Part shown: in pieces, positions 27,118-36,849 of the stretch
Position numbering within the stretch: the first letter of the stretch is position 1
Layout: each line of letters starts with the position of its first letter
Assembly: GCF_900099785.1 (NCBI RefSeq)
Contig: NZ_FNDS01000004.1
Span: 310,001-374,000 of the forward strand
Origin: Pseudomonas panipatensis
GTDB lineage: Bacteria; Pseudomonadota; Gammaproteobacteria; Pseudomonadales; Pseudomonadaceae
Length of the DNA stretch: 64,000 nucleotides
Direction of reading: 5' to 3'
Notes under the pieces: model-generated
Seen by the model: only the letters and a program-made list of their open reading frames with translations
What the model was told of the DNA's origin: nothing
Databases searched by the model: none
Translations under genes and position numbers: made by a program

Positions 27118-27966
27118 TCAGCGCGGCAAGGAACGCGCGCAGGCCTGGCGGTACTCGCCGGGCGCCACGCCGTAAGCCTGCTTGAACTGGCGGCTGAGGT
27201 GGCTCTGGTCGGCGAAGCCGAGCTGCGCCGCGACGCTGGCCGGCTGGCAACCGCTCTTCAGCAACGCCCGGGCCTGCTCCAGGCGGCGCTGCTTGAGCCA
27301 GGCGTGGGGCGGCAGACCGGTGGCCTTGCGGAAGACCCGAGCGAAATGGAAGGGCGACAGGTTCACCGCCGCCGCCAGCTCCTCCAGCGACGGCGGCTCG
27401 CACAGGCGCGCGGCCAGCAATTCACGGGCCCGCGCCACCGCCAGCGGTTCCCGCCCGGGCGGCGGCGCCTCGGGCACCCGCGCGTAACGCTGGAACAACA
27501 ACAGTAAGGCTTCGCGCCAACGCGTCTGGCATTCCAGCGTGTCGGCGTGGGACTCGAGCAAACGATGCACGTCGAGGCAGGACTGGATCACCCGGCTGTC
27601 CTGCAACACGCTGGCATCGAACGACGGCAGCCCCGTGCGTCCCAGCGCCAGCTCGTCGAGCACCGCGGCCACCTGGCCGACCTCTGGATAGAAGCCACGG
27701 TAGCGCCAGCCGGCTTCGTGCGCCTTGGAGCCGGTGTGCACCTCATCGGGATTGATCAGCACCAGGCTGCCGGCCGGCGCCAGGTGCTCCGCGCCGCGAT
27801 GGCGGAAGCGCTGGGCGCCCTGCTCGATCAAGACCAGGGCGAAGCCTTCGTGCACGTGTGGGGCGAAACGCTGCTCGATGAATCGCGCCCGCAGCAGTTC
27901 CAGGCCACCCAGCTCGGGGGCGCGCCAGAAGCGCGTCTGTTCGCCGTTGCCGCCCTGCATGGCCAT
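27118..27966 (-). CDS. AraC-family regulator
   Basis: 282 residues from the ATG just after the upstream GNAT stop (1 bp gap); a second in-frame ATG lies two codons on. The N-terminal cupin sensor (EQRFAPHVHEGFALVLIEQG, NPDEVHTG) precedes a two-HTH AraC domain (LEELAAAVNLSPFHFARVFRKATGLPPHAWLKQRRLEQA...). Probably an activator for small amino-acid or metabolite export genes; the target is unknown. Confidence 0.9.
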   Translation of the reverse strand: MAMQGGNGEQTRFWRAPELGGLELLRARFIEQRFAPHVHEGFALVLIEQGAQRFRHRGAEHLAPAGSLVLINPDEVHTGSKAHEAGWRYRGFYPEVGQVAAVLDELALGRTGLPSFDASVLQDSRVIQSCLDVHRLLESHADTLECQTRWREALLLLFQRYARVPEAPPPGREPLAVARARELLAARLCEPPSLEELAAAVNLSPFHFARVFRKATGLPPHAWLKQRRLEQARALLKSGCQPASVAAQLGFADQSHLSRQFKQAYGVAPGEYRQACARSLPR

Positions 27967-27967
27967 T

Positions 27968-28537
27968 TCAGCCGTTGAAGCCGGCTTCCAGCGCGGCCTT
28001 GACCTGCGGCCATTCGAGGTCGGTGATGCTGTAGATGACGGTGTCGTCGAGGCGTCCACCGGCCAGCCGGCGGTGATTGCGCAGCACGCCCTCGCGGACC
28101 GCGCCGAGCTTTTCGATGGCCCGTTGCGCGCGCAGGTTGCTGGCGGCGGTCTTCAGTTGCACGCGAACCATCTTCCAACTGTCGAACGCATGGCGCAGCA
28201 TCAGGTACTTGATGCTGGCGTTCAGGCCGCGGCCGTGTTGCGAGGCATCCAGCCAGGTGCCGCCAATCTCGCAGGCCGGCAAGGCTGGCAGGAAATCCAT
28301 GAAGCGGGTGGTCCCCACCAGTTGGTTGCCCAGGCGCACGACCAGCGGCAGCGCGCGGCCCTCGCGCTGTTCGGCGAGCCCGTGGCGATACCAGTCCGGC
28401 CGCTGCGGCGCGCTCATGAATTTGAGCGCTTCGCGATTGGCCTCGGCCAGGGCCACCAGCTCGGGCACGTCGGCCTCGACCATCGGCTCCAGGCGCAGGG
28501 CGCCGCGTTGCAGGGTTATCGGTAGCGGTCTGAACAT
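27968..28537 (-). CDS. GNAT acetyltransferase (RimJ/RimL type)
   Basis: 189 residues from MFRPLPITLQRG, preceded by the strong ribosome site GAGGAGGG. It shows RimJ-like features: ALRLEPMVEADVPELVAL, EIGGTWLDASQHGRGLN (acetyl-CoA loop) and KTAASNLRAQRAIEKLGAVREGVLRNH. Substrate unknown. It is upstream of and nearly joined to the AraC gene. Confidence 0.9.
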   Translation of the reverse strand: MFRPLPITLQRGALRLEPMVEADVPELVALAEANREALKFMSAPQRPDWYRHGLAEQREGRALPLVVRLGNQLVGTTRFMDFLPALPACEIGGTWLDASQHGRGLNASIKYLMLRHAFDSWKMVRVQLKTAASNLRAQRAIEKLGAVREGVLRNHRRLAGGRLDDTVIYSITDLEWPQVKAALEAGFNG

Positions 28538-28796
28538 GGACCCTCCTCGCACATCGACTCTCAATCCGGCTCCCAATCAGAGCCTTGCGGCCATGGTAAG
28601 TGCCCTCCGCCGCGCCGGGCTCGACGGACGGGGCTACCGCAAGGGGGCGGCACGCTACCAGCCAGCCCGAGATGCGGCAAGAAGCCTCTGATACCTTCGT
28701 AGCAAGGTTCTGACAGTACGGCGCTTTGATGAGAAACTGCCGGTACGCGCTAGGCTCCGCAGGTAACGCGGAGCATGGGTTATTTTCGGAGTTCGC

Positions 28797-31700
28797 ATGT
28801 CGTTGTCCAGCGGGCTGATCGCCACGGTCGCCCTCCTCTACATGGCCGTCCTGTTCGCCATCGCTTTCTATGGCGACCGCCGCCGCGCGCCGCTGTCGCC
28901 GCGCCTGCGCGCCTGGGTCTACAGCCTGTCGCTGGCGGTCTACTGCAGCAGCTGGACATTCTTCGGCGCGGTCGGCCAGGCCGCCGGCCAGCTCTGGTCG
29001 TTCCTGCCGATCTACCTAGGCCCCGTGCTGCTGATGCTGCTCGCCCCCTGGGTGCTGCAGAAGATGATCATGATCAGCAAGCAGGAGAACATCACCTCGA
29101 TCGCCGACTTCATCGCCGCGCGCTACGGCAAGTCGCAGGCCCTGGCGGTGGTGGTGGCGCTGATCTGCGTGGTCTGCGTGCTGCCGTACATCGCCCTGCA
29201 GCTCAAGGGCATCGTCCTCGGCGTGAACCTGCTGATCGGCGCCGGCCCCGACTCCGGCGGCAGCCGCGCGCAGGACACCGCGCTGATCGTCTCGCTGATC
29301 CTGGCGTTGTTCACCATCGTCTTCGGCACCCGCAGCCTGGACGTCACCGAGCACCACCGCGGCATGGTCCTGGCCATCGCCTTCGAATCCCTGGTCAAGC
29401 TCACTGCCTTCCTCGCGGTCGGCATCTTCGTCACCTTCGGCCTCTACGACGGCTTCGACGACCTGCTGCAAAAAGCGCGCAGCGCCCCGCAACTGGCCGA
29501 GTACTGGCAGGAGACCGTGCACTGGCCGGCCATGCTGCTGCAGACCGGCGTGGCCATGACCGCGTTCATGTGCCTGCCCCGGCAGTTCCACGTGCTGGTG
29601 GTGGAAAACATCGAACCGCGCGACCTCAACCAGGCGCGCTGGGTGTTCCCCATCTACCTGGTGCTGGCCGCGCTGTTCGTGGTGCCCATCGCCCTGGCCG
29701 GACAGATGCACCTGCCCGGCGGCGTCATCCCCGACTCCTTCGTGATCAGCCTGCCGCTCGCCGAAGCGCACCCGGCCCTGGCCCTGCTGGCCTTCATCGG
29801 CGGCGCCTCGGCGGCCACCGGCATGGTCATCGTCGCCAGCGTGGCGCTGTCCACCATGGTCTCCAACGACATGCTGCTGCCCTGGCTGCTGCGCCGCCGC
29901 GGTGGTAACGACGAGCAGCCGTTCGAAGTGTTCCGCCACTGGCTGCTCACCGTGCGCCGGGTCAGCATCGCGCTGATCCTGCTGCTGGCCTACGTCAGCT
30001 ACCGCCTGCTCGGCTCCACCGCGAGCCTGGCGACCATCGGCCAGATCGCCTTCGCCGCCATCGCCCAACTGGGCCCGGCGCTGATCGGCGCGCTGTACTG
30101 GAAGCAGGCCAACCGCCGTGGCGTGTTCGCCGGCCTCGCCGCCGGCGCTGCGCTATGGGGGTACACCCTGGTGTTGCCGGTGATCGCCAAGAGCCTGGGC
30201 TGGCCGCTGGCGCATTTCCCCGGGCTCGCCTGGCTGGACGGGCGCCCCTTCGGCCTGCTGATCGAACCGCTGACCCTCGGCGTGCTGCTTTCGCTGATCG
30301 GCAACTTCGCCCTGTTCGGCCTGGTCTCGGTGTTCTCCCGCACGCGCGTGTCCGAGCACTGGCAGGCCAGCCGCTTCATCGGCCAGGAGATTTCCCAGCG
30401 CGTCAGCTCGCGCTCGATGCTCGCGGTGCAACTGGAGGACCTGCTGATGCTCGCCGCCCGCTTCGTCGGCGAGGAACGCGCGCGGCAGAGCTTCATCCGC
30501 TTCGCCTACCGCCAGGGCAAAGGCTTCACCCCCAGCCAGAACGCCAACGACGAGTGGATCGCCCACACCGAACGCCTGCTCGCCGGCGTGCTCGGCGCCT
30601 CCTCCGCGCGCGCGGTGGTGAAGGCCGCCATCGAAGGCCGCGAGATGCAGGTCGAGGACGTGGTGAAAATCGCCGACGAAGCCTCCGAAGTGCTGCAGTT
30701 CAACCGCGCCCTGCTGCAAGGCGCGATCGAGAACATCACCCAGGGCATCAGCGTGGTCGACCAGTCGCTGCGCCTGGTGGCCTGGAACCATCGCTACATC
30801 GAGCTGTTCGGTTACCCCGATGGACTGATCCAGGTCGGCCGGCCGATCGCCGACATCATCCGCTACAACGCAGAGCGCGGCCTCTGCGGCCCCGGCGACC
30901 CCGACCTGCACGTGGCCAAGCGCCTGTACTGGATGCGCCAGGGCACCCCGCACACCTCCGAGCGGCTGTTCCCCAACGGCCGGGTCATCGAACTGATCGG
31001 CAACCCCATGCCCGGCGGCGGCTTCGTCATGAGCTTCACCGACATTACCGCCTTCCGCGACGCCGAGCAGGGCCTCAAGGACGCCAACGAGGGGCTGGAG
31101 CAGCGGGTGCAGGAGCGGACCCACGAACTGTCGCAGTTGAACCAGGCGCTGATCGAGGCCAAGGGCACCGCCGAAGCCGCCAACCAATCGAAGACGCGCT
31201 TCCTCGCCGCGGTCAGCCACGACCTGATGCAGCCGCTCAACGCCGCGCGCCTGTTCTCCGCCGCCCTCGGCCACCAGAGCGGCTTGTCCGGCGAAGCCAC
31301 CGACCTGGTGCGCCACCTGGACTCCTCGTTGCGCTCGGCGGAAGACCTGATCACCGACCTGCTGGACATCTCGCGCCTGGAAAGCGGCCGGGTCAGCGCC
31401 GAGCGCGCGGCCTTCCCGCTGAACAACCTGATCGACACCCTCGGCGTGGAGTTCAAGGTCCTGGCCCAGGAGCAAGGCATCGATTTCCATGTGCGCGGCA
31501 GCAAGCTGCGCGTGGAAAGCGACATCAAGCTGCTGCGCCGGGTGCTGCAGAACTTCCTCACCAACGCCTTCCGCTATGCCAAGGGGCATGTGCTGCTCGG
31601 CGTGCGCCGCGAAGCCGGCTACCTGCGCGTGGAGGTCTGGGACCGCGGGCCGGGCATCCCGCCGGACAAGCTCAGCGTGATCTTCGAGGAGTTCAAGCGC

Positions 31701-32276
31701 CTCGACAGCCACCAGACCCGCGCCGAAAAGGGCCTCGGCCTCGGCCTGGCGATCGCCGACCGGCTGTGCAAGGTGCTCGACCACAAACTCGAAGTGCGTT
31801 CCTGGCTGGGCAAGGGCAGCGTGTTCAGCGTCCGCGTGCCGCTGGCGCGGCAGCCGGCGCCGGCGGAGTTGAACGGGCACAAGGCCGAGGTGCCGGCCGA
31901 ACTCAACGGTGCCCAGGTGCTCTGCGTGGACAACGAAGACAGCATCCTGGTCGGCATGAACAGCCTGCTCAGCCGCTGGGGCTGCCGCGTGCTCACCGCG
32001 CGCAACAAGAGCGATTGCGAGCAGTTGCTGGCCCAGGAAGCTCGCCCGGAACTGGCGCTGATCGACTATCACCTGGACAACGGCGAAACCGGCGCCGAAC
32101 TGATGGCCTGGCTGCGCGCGCGCCTGGGCGAGCCGATCCCCGGCGTGGTCATCAGCGCCGACGCGCGCCCCGAACTGGTCGCGCAGATCCACGCGGCCGG
32201 CCTGGAGTTCCTCGCCAAGCCGGTCAAGCCGGCAGCCCTGCGCGCCCTGCTGAGCCGGCACCTGAGCCTCAACTGA
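28797..32276 (+). CDS. Hybrid sensor histidine kinase with SSS transporter domain (CbrA-like)
   Basis: 1159 residues. Residues 1-500 form a sodium:solute-symporter-like membrane domain with about 13 helices (SKQENITSIADFIAARYGKSQ); then PAS (about 640-760), a coiled coil, HisKA (FLAAVSHDLMQPLNAARLFS, His near residue 806), HATPase (NFLTNAFRYAKG, WDRGPGIPPDKL, GLGLGLAIADRL) and a C-terminal receiver (LCVDNEDSILVGM, ALIDYHLDNG, Lys in FLAKPVKPAAL). The build matches CbrA-type nutrient sensors but with a fused receiver. No cognate regulator gene is adjacent. Confidence 0.93.
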   Translation: MSLSSGLIATVALLYMAVLFAIAFYGDRRRAPLSPRLRAWVYSLSLAVYCSSWTFFGAVGQAAGQLWSFLPIYLGPVLLMLLAPWVLQKMIMISKQENITSIADFIAARYGKSQALAVVVALICVVCVLPYIALQLKGIVLGVNLLIGAGPDSGGSRAQDTALIVSLILALFTIVFGTRSLDVTEHHRGMVLAIAFESLVKLTAFLAVGIFVTFGLYDGFDDLLQKARSAPQLAEYWQETVHWPAMLLQTGVAMTAFMCLPRQFHVLVVENIEPRDLNQARWVFPIYLVLAALFVVPIALAGQMHLPGGVIPDSFVISLPLAEAHPALALLAFIGGASAATGMVIVASVALSTMVSNDMLLPWLLRRRGGNDEQPFEVFRHWLLTVRRVSIALILLLAYVSYRLLGSTASLATIGQIAFAAIAQLGPALIGALYWKQANRRGVFAGLAAGAALWGYTLVLPVIAKSLGWPLAHFPGLAWLDGRPFGLLIEPLTLGVLLSLIGNFALFGLVSVFSRTRVSEHWQASRFIGQEISQRVSSRSMLAVQLEDLLMLAARFVGEERARQSFIRFAYRQGKGFTPSQNANDEWIAHTERLLAGVLGASSARAVVKAAIEGREMQVEDVVKIADEASEVLQFNRALLQGAIENITQGISVVDQSLRLVAWNHRYIELFGYPDGLIQVGRPIADIIRYNAERGLCGPGDPDLHVAKRLYWMRQGTPHTSERLFPNGRVIELIGNPMPGGGFVMSFTDITAFRDAEQGLKDANEGLEQRVQERTHELSQLNQALIEAKGTAEAANQSKTRFLAAVSHDLMQPLNAARLFSAALGHQSGLSGEATDLVRHLDSSLRSAEDLITDLLDISRLESGRVSAERAAFPLNNLIDTLGVEFKVLAQEQGIDFHVRGSKLRVESDIKLLRRVLQNFLTNAFRYAKGHVLLGVRREAGYLRVEVWDRGPGIPPDKLSVIFEEFKRLDSHQTRAEKGLGLGLAIADRLCKVLDHKLEVRSWLGKGSVFSVRVPLARQPAPAELNGHKAEVPAELNGAQVLCVDNEDSILVGMNSLLSRWGCRVLTARNKSDCEQLLAQEARPELALIDYHLDNGETGAELMAWLRARLGEPIPGVVISADARPELVAQIHAAGLEFLAKPVKPAALRALLSRHLSLN

Positions 32277-32282
32277 TCGCCC

Positions 32283-33191
32283 TCAAGGGCGCAGATGGCG
32301 CTCGAACCAGGCCAGCGCCTCGGCGCCGGCCTGGGCGGCGCCGACCGTGTAGGGATCGAAGTGTCCGCCCGGCAGCAGGACCAGGCGCTTGGGCTGCAAG
32401 GCCCGCTGATAGGCGGCCAGCGCCAGGTCAGTGGGCGTCACCGTGTCATGCTCGGCGACCAGCATCAGCAGCGGCGTCGGGCTGACCCTTTCGATCAGCA
32501 GGCCGGGCTCGTACTCGCTGGCGCGCTCGCTGGAGCGCAGGGTCACGCGGTTTTCCCAGCGCACCGGCAGGCCTCGCGCAAAGCCGTAGAAGGCCTCGGC
32601 ATCCGCTCCCGGATAGATCCCCGCCTCGCCCGCTTCGGCGATTACCCGACGGTAGGCCGGCGCCGCACCGCGCAGACGCGCCAGGCGATCCGCCTGAAAG
32701 GCCGCGCGCAACGCCTGGACCTGCTCGCCGGCGCGGCGCAGGAAGCTCTGGTAGCCGCTGATCGTCGGCACCTGCGCCACCACGCAGCGCAAGCGCCGAT
32801 CCAGGGCGCCCAGGGTAATCGCATGGCCGCCGCTGTAACTGGAACCCCAGAGGCCGATGCGCGTGGCGTCGGCCCAAGCCTGGGTGGCGAGCCAGGTGAT
32901 CAGCTCGCGCATGTCCTCCACCTGCCGCCACGGATCGATCTCGCCGCGCCGCTCGCCGCCGCTGGCGCCGAAATTGCGATGGTCGTAGAGCAGCACGGCG
33001 AAACCGGCGGCGGCGAAGCGCTCGGCCAGGCGGTCCAGGTGCATGGCCTTGAGCGCGGCGAAGCCGGGGCTCATGACAATGCATGGCAGGGGCTCGTCGT
33101 CAGCCTGGGCGGGGCGGAACAGCCAGGCGTCCAGCTCGACCTCGGGCAGGACGATACGCAGGCTCTGACGCTGGGCGGCAATGGCGGACAT
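32283..33191 (-). CDS. Alpha/beta hydrolase (dienelactone hydrolase/acyl peptidase type)
   Basis: 302 residues from MSAIAAQRQSL; the start is chosen because AGGAG lies 8 nt upstream of this ATG, whereas the ATG two codons earlier sits directly on the Shine-Dalgarno sequence. Oxyanion and nucleophile region: CIVMSPGFAALK, YDHRNFGASGG and GLWGSSYSGGHAI (Ser nucleophile in GSSYSGG), then the acid in VAEHDTVTP and the final His in LPGGHFDPYT. Substrate unknown. Confidence 0.87.
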   Translation of the reverse strand: MSAIAAQRQSLRIVLPEVELDAWLFRPAQADDEPLPCIVMSPGFAALKAMHLDRLAERFAAAGFAVLLYDHRNFGASGGERRGEIDPWRQVEDMRELITWLATQAWADATRIGLWGSSYSGGHAITLGALDRRLRCVVAQVPTISGYQSFLRRAGEQVQALRAAFQADRLARLRGAAPAYRRVIAEAGEAGIYPGADAEAFYGFARGLPVRWENRVTLRSSERASEYEPGLLIERVSPTPLLMLVAEHDTVTPTDLALAAYQRALQPKRLVLLPGGHFDPYTVGAAQAGAEALAWFERHLRP

Positions 33192-33303
33192 CGGCATTCT
33201 CCTGGGCGAAGGCGCAAACGCGCGGGAGTCGCCAGGATAGGCAGGCCGGCACCCGCTCACCGCGCCGCGCCGGCCAGTTTCTACGGCGCATCGGCCAGAC
33301 ACG

Positions 33304-34059
33304 TCAGCGGTAGTCGCGCGGCGCGCAGCCCATCAACTTGCGGAAAGCCGCCGAGAAGGCCCCGGCCGTTTCGTAGCCCAGCTCGGTGGCGATGCGCGTC
33401 ACCGGCTCGCCGGCGGAGAGTCGCGGCAGCGCGGCGAACACCCGCGCCTGCTGGCGCCAGAGCATGAAGCCCATGCCCAGCTCGGCCTGGAACAGGCGCG
33501 CCAGGGTCCGGCTGGAGGCGCCCACCTGCCGCCCCCACTGCTCCAGGCCGCGCGGGTCGCCGGGCTGCGCCAGGAGCCCGAGGCAGAGCCGCTGCAGGCG
33601 CGGGTCGCGGGGCATCGGCAGGCGCAGCGGGCAAGCCTGGGCCCAGGCGATCTCATCCAGCAGCACCTGCAGCAGCCGGCGTTCGCGCACACTCCAGGCG
33701 GCCGCCGGCGGCAGGCTGCAGGCGCGGCAGAGCAGTTCGCGCAACAGCGGCGTCACCCCAAGGCTGGTCGGGACGGCCGGCAATCCGGGCGGACAGGCCG
33801 GGTCGCGCAGATAGAGACTGCGCAGGCTCACCGGGCCGCGCGCACGCAAGCGATGGCGCAGGCGCGGCGGCATCCACAGCGCCTGCTGCGGCGAAATCAG
33901 CCAGAGGCCATCGGCGCAACTCAGCTCCATCACGCCACTGACCGCATAGATCAGCTGCGCGCCCTCGTGCCAGTGCTCCGCTAGGCAATGGCCGTCGGGG
34001 TACTCGCGGCTCAGGGCACGCAAGGACTGCTCGGGCTCTGGAAAGGCGATCAACTGCAT
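33304..34059 (-). CDS. AraC-family regulator
   Basis: 251 residues from MQLIAFPEPEQ. The N-terminal cupin (EHWHEGAQLIYAVSGVMEL, LWMPPRLRHRLR) and C-terminal AraC DNA-binding domain (QVGASSRTLARLFQAELGMGF, VTRIATELGYETAGAFSAAFRKLMG) are both present. It lies about 110 bp downstream of the hydrolase start in the same direction; it may regulate that gene or the divergent DUF4010 protein. Confidence 0.9.
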   Translation of the reverse strand: MQLIAFPEPEQSLRALSREYPDGHCLAEHWHEGAQLIYAVSGVMELSCADGLWLISPQQALWMPPRLRHRLRARGPVSLRSLYLRDPACPPGLPAVPTSLGVTPLLRELLCRACSLPPAAAWSVRERRLLQVLLDEIAWAQACPLRLPMPRDPRLQRLCLGLLAQPGDPRGLEQWGRQVGASSRTLARLFQAELGMGFMLWRQQARVFAALPRLSAGEPVTRIATELGYETAGAFSAAFRKLMGCAPRDYR

Positions 34060-34194
34060 GAAGGGCTCCGCTGGCAGGCCGGGGCGCCTATTCTGCCGGC
34101 CGCCTCGGCGGCCCGCCAAGCCTGCCTTGATTCACCGCAAGCCAAAGCCCGGCGCAGCCATTAGACTGCCGGGACAGACGCCCGGAGGCCGCCG

Positions 34195-35451
34195 ATGCAG
34201 GAAAACATGGAGATCGTTCTCGACCTGACCACCGCCCTGGCCATCGGCCTGTTGGTCGGGACCGAGCGCGGTTGGCGCACCCGGGACAGCGAAGACATTC
34301 GGCAGATCGCCGGCATCCGCACCTTCACCCTGACCGGCATGCTCGGCGGTTTCAGTGCCCTGCTTGCCAGCCATTTCGGCGTCTGGGCCTGGGCGATCAT
34401 GGCCCTGCTGGTCGGCCTGCTGGCGGTAGCCGGCTACCTCGCCGACGTGCGCCGCAGCGGCGACCAGGGCATGACCAGCGAAATCGCCCTGCTCGCCACC
34501 TTCCTCCTCGGCAGCCTGGCGGTGGCCGACAGCCGCCTGCTGGCCACCGCCGGCGGTGTGGTGGTCGCCCTGCTGCTGAGCCTGAAGGAATCCCTGCATG
34601 CCGCACTCAAGCACCTGGACGCCAAGGAGCTGTCCGCGGCCTTCAAGCTGCTGTTCATTTCGGTGGTGATGCTGCCGGTGCTGCCGAACCAGGGTTATGG
34701 TCCCTGGCAGGTGTTCAACCCCTATTCGACCTGGTGGATGGTGGTGCTGATCGCCGGCCTGGGCTTCGCCGCCTACGTCGCCGTGCGCCTCACCGGTACG
34801 CGCTACGGCCTGTTGATCACCGCTGTGCTCGGTGGCCTGGTGTCGTCCACCGCGATGACCCTGACCCTGGCTCGCCTGCATCAGGATCGCCGCCTGCACG
34901 CGCTGCTGGCCGCCAGCCTGCTGGCGACCTCGGCGCTGATGTTCCCGCGCGTACTGCTGGAAGTCGGCGCGGTCAGCCCGGCGCTGTTGCCGCGCCTGCT
35001 GCCGGCGCTGCTGCTGGCCGCCCTGGTGTATGCCGGCGGCGCCCTGGTCTTCTGGTTCCGGGCGGAAAGCCAGGACGGCCAGGCGTCCAGCGAGCCACCG
35101 CTGAAAAACCCCTTCGAGCTGGGACCGGCGCTGCGCTTCGCCGTGCTGCTGGCGTTGATCCTGTTCCTCGTCGAAGCCAGCCGGCGCTACCTCGGCGACG
35201 TTGGCGTGTACCTGGTGGCGTTGCTCTCCGGCCTGGCCGATGTCGATGCCATCACCCTGTCCCTGGCCAGCCATAGCCAGAATGGCCTGGAAGCCTCGGT
35301 GGCCAGCCACGGCATCGTCCTCGCGGTGATCAGCAACAACGTCGTCAAAGCCACCCTCATCGCCCTGATCGGCGGCCGCCAACTGGCCCTGCGCTGCCTG
35401 CCGGTGATGCTCGCCGGCCTCGCCTGCGGCTCCCTGACGCTGCTGCTGTAA
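34195..35451 (+). CDS. MgtC/SapB-DUF4010 family membrane protein
   Basis: 418 residues. The N-terminal MgtC-like segment (LDLTTALAIGLLVGTERGW, IRTFTLTGMLGGF) and C-terminal DUF4010 part (LYVGGAL-like helices, LSGLADVDAITLSLA, NNVVKATL) match a family of multi-pass membrane proteins of unknown transport role. About twelve hydrophobic segments. The start follows CCGGAGG. Confidence 0.9.
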   Translation: MQENMEIVLDLTTALAIGLLVGTERGWRTRDSEDIRQIAGIRTFTLTGMLGGFSALLASHFGVWAWAIMALLVGLLAVAGYLADVRRSGDQGMTSEIALLATFLLGSLAVADSRLLATAGGVVVALLLSLKESLHAALKHLDAKELSAAFKLLFISVVMLPVLPNQGYGPWQVFNPYSTWWMVVLIAGLGFAAYVAVRLTGTRYGLLITAVLGGLVSSTAMTLTLARLHQDRRLHALLAASLLATSALMFPRVLLEVGAVSPALLPRLLPALLLAALVYAGGALVFWFRAESQDGQASSEPPLKNPFELGPALRFAVLLALILFLVEASRRYLGDVGVYLVALLSGLADVDAITLSLASHSQNGLEASVASHGIVLAVISNNVVKATLIALIGGRQLALRCLPVMLAGLACGSLTLLL

Positions 35452-35804
35452 AGCCCCTCGACGCGGCGCGTGCGGTAGCCAACGGACAGCGCCTTGCGCG
35501 CTGCCCGCCCGGCCTAACCAAAGGCGGGACTTGCCCAGCGCGGATTTCCGCGTGCGCCGGGGAAACGCCCGTGGCGCCTGAGCCGGCGCCGTTCGCGCGG
35601 GACGGTAACAGCGCACCGGGGCATGGCAGGCCGCGGAGGGATCGGTCAGCATCGAGATCGACCTTCGGCCATCTCGGCGCCCGCCAATCTGCCCCTGGAG
35701 CAGCCCATGACCTGTGGCACAACAGCCCCCGCCCCCTCAGCGCGCACCCGCCGCCTTCGCTCATCGCTGCGCCCGAGTGGCGCGGCCCGCCCTGGAGCGA
35801 CGAC
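35452..35804. other. Gene-free 353-bp interval
   Basis: GC-rich spacer between the DUF4010 gene and the epoxide-hydrolase-like gene. Reading frames through it are shadows. No convincing promoter, hairpin with T run or repeat was seen. Confidence 0.5.
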
Positions 35805-36761
35805 ATGAACGCCAGGCTCGACAGTCTCGCCCCGGCTCCCGCCGTGCGACGCTTCGTGGTTTCCGGTTCGCTGCGCCTGGCGGTCTACCAGTGGGGCGAC
35901 CCGCAGTTGCCGACCCTGCTGCTGGTGCATGGCTATCCGGACAACCACGCCGTCTGGCTGCCGCTGATCCAGCGCCTGGCCGGGCGTTTCCACCTGGTCG
36001 CCTACGACGTGCGCGGCGCCGGAGAGTCGGACAAGCCGAGCAGGACCGGCGATTACCGCCTGGAACTGCTCAGCCAGGACCTGCAAGCGGTGCTCGACGC
36101 GGTCAGCCCGGAGCAACCGGTGCACCTGGTCGCCCACGACTGGGGCTCGATCCAGACCTGGGAAAGCGTCACCGATCCGCGCTTGCGCGCACGCATCGCT
36201 TCCTACACCAGCATCTCCGGCCCCTGCCTGGATCACGTCGGCTGCTGGATGCGCGAGCGCCTGCGCTCCCGGCAACCGCGCGCATTGCTGGAACTGTTCA
36301 CGCAGTTGCTGCACTCCTGGTACATCTACTACTTCCACCTGCCGCTATTGCCCGAACTGGGCTGGCGCCTGGGCGGCGCGCGGCTCTGGCCGCAATTCCT
36401 GCGCCGCGTCGAAGGCCTGCGCGCGCCCGCGCCGAATCCGCACCAGGCCAGCGATGGGCGCCATGGCGTAAAGCTCTACCGAGCCAACTTCATCGGCGCG
36501 ATCTTCTCGCCGCGCCAGCGCTACACCGAGGTGCCGGTGCAGTTGATCGTGCCGACCCGCGATCACTTCGTCGGCGCGCCACTGTTCCAGCGACTGCCGC
36601 AGTGGGCTCCACGGCTGTGGCGGCGCGAGGCCCAGGCCGGCCACTGGCAATTGCTCGCCGAGCCGCAGCAACTGGCCGGCTGGATCGACCAGTTCGTCAG
36701 CCACATCGACGGCGCCGCCGCCTCCGACTCCCTGCGCCTGGCCCGCCAGCCGGCGCACTGA
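35805..36761 (+). CDS. Alpha/beta hydrolase, epoxide hydrolase-like
   Basis: 318 residues from MNARLDSLAPAPAVRRF with GGAG just upstream. Motifs: oxyanion LLLVHGYPDNHAVW, YDVRGAGESDKPS, nucleophile region HLVAHDWGSIQTW, where the nucleophile position is Asp (as in epoxide hydrolases and haloalkane dehalogenases), and a terminal His in AGHWQLLAEP. Substrate unknown. Confidence 0.87.
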   Translation: MNARLDSLAPAPAVRRFVVSGSLRLAVYQWGDPQLPTLLLVHGYPDNHAVWLPLIQRLAGRFHLVAYDVRGAGESDKPSRTGDYRLELLSQDLQAVLDAVSPEQPVHLVAHDWGSIQTWESVTDPRLRARIASYTSISGPCLDHVGCWMRERLRSRQPRALLELFTQLLHSWYIYYFHLPLLPELGWRLGGARLWPQFLRRVEGLRAPAPNPHQASDGRHGVKLYRANFIGAIFSPRQRYTEVPVQLIVPTRDHFVGAPLFQRLPQWAPRLWRREAQAGHWQLLAEPQQLAGWIDQFVSHIDGAAASDSLRLARQPAH

Positions 36762-36849
36762 GCCTGCCTGCGGACCCGCAGCCCATGGCCGGCGGCAACG
36801 AGGCGCCGGCATACTGCGCTTCCCGCCACTGGCCATACAGGGATCGCTC

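Noticed and set aside
30153-32261. Minus-strand open frame of 702 codons
   Set aside because: Antisense shadow of the hybrid kinase; long open frames are expected opposite high-GC3 genes.
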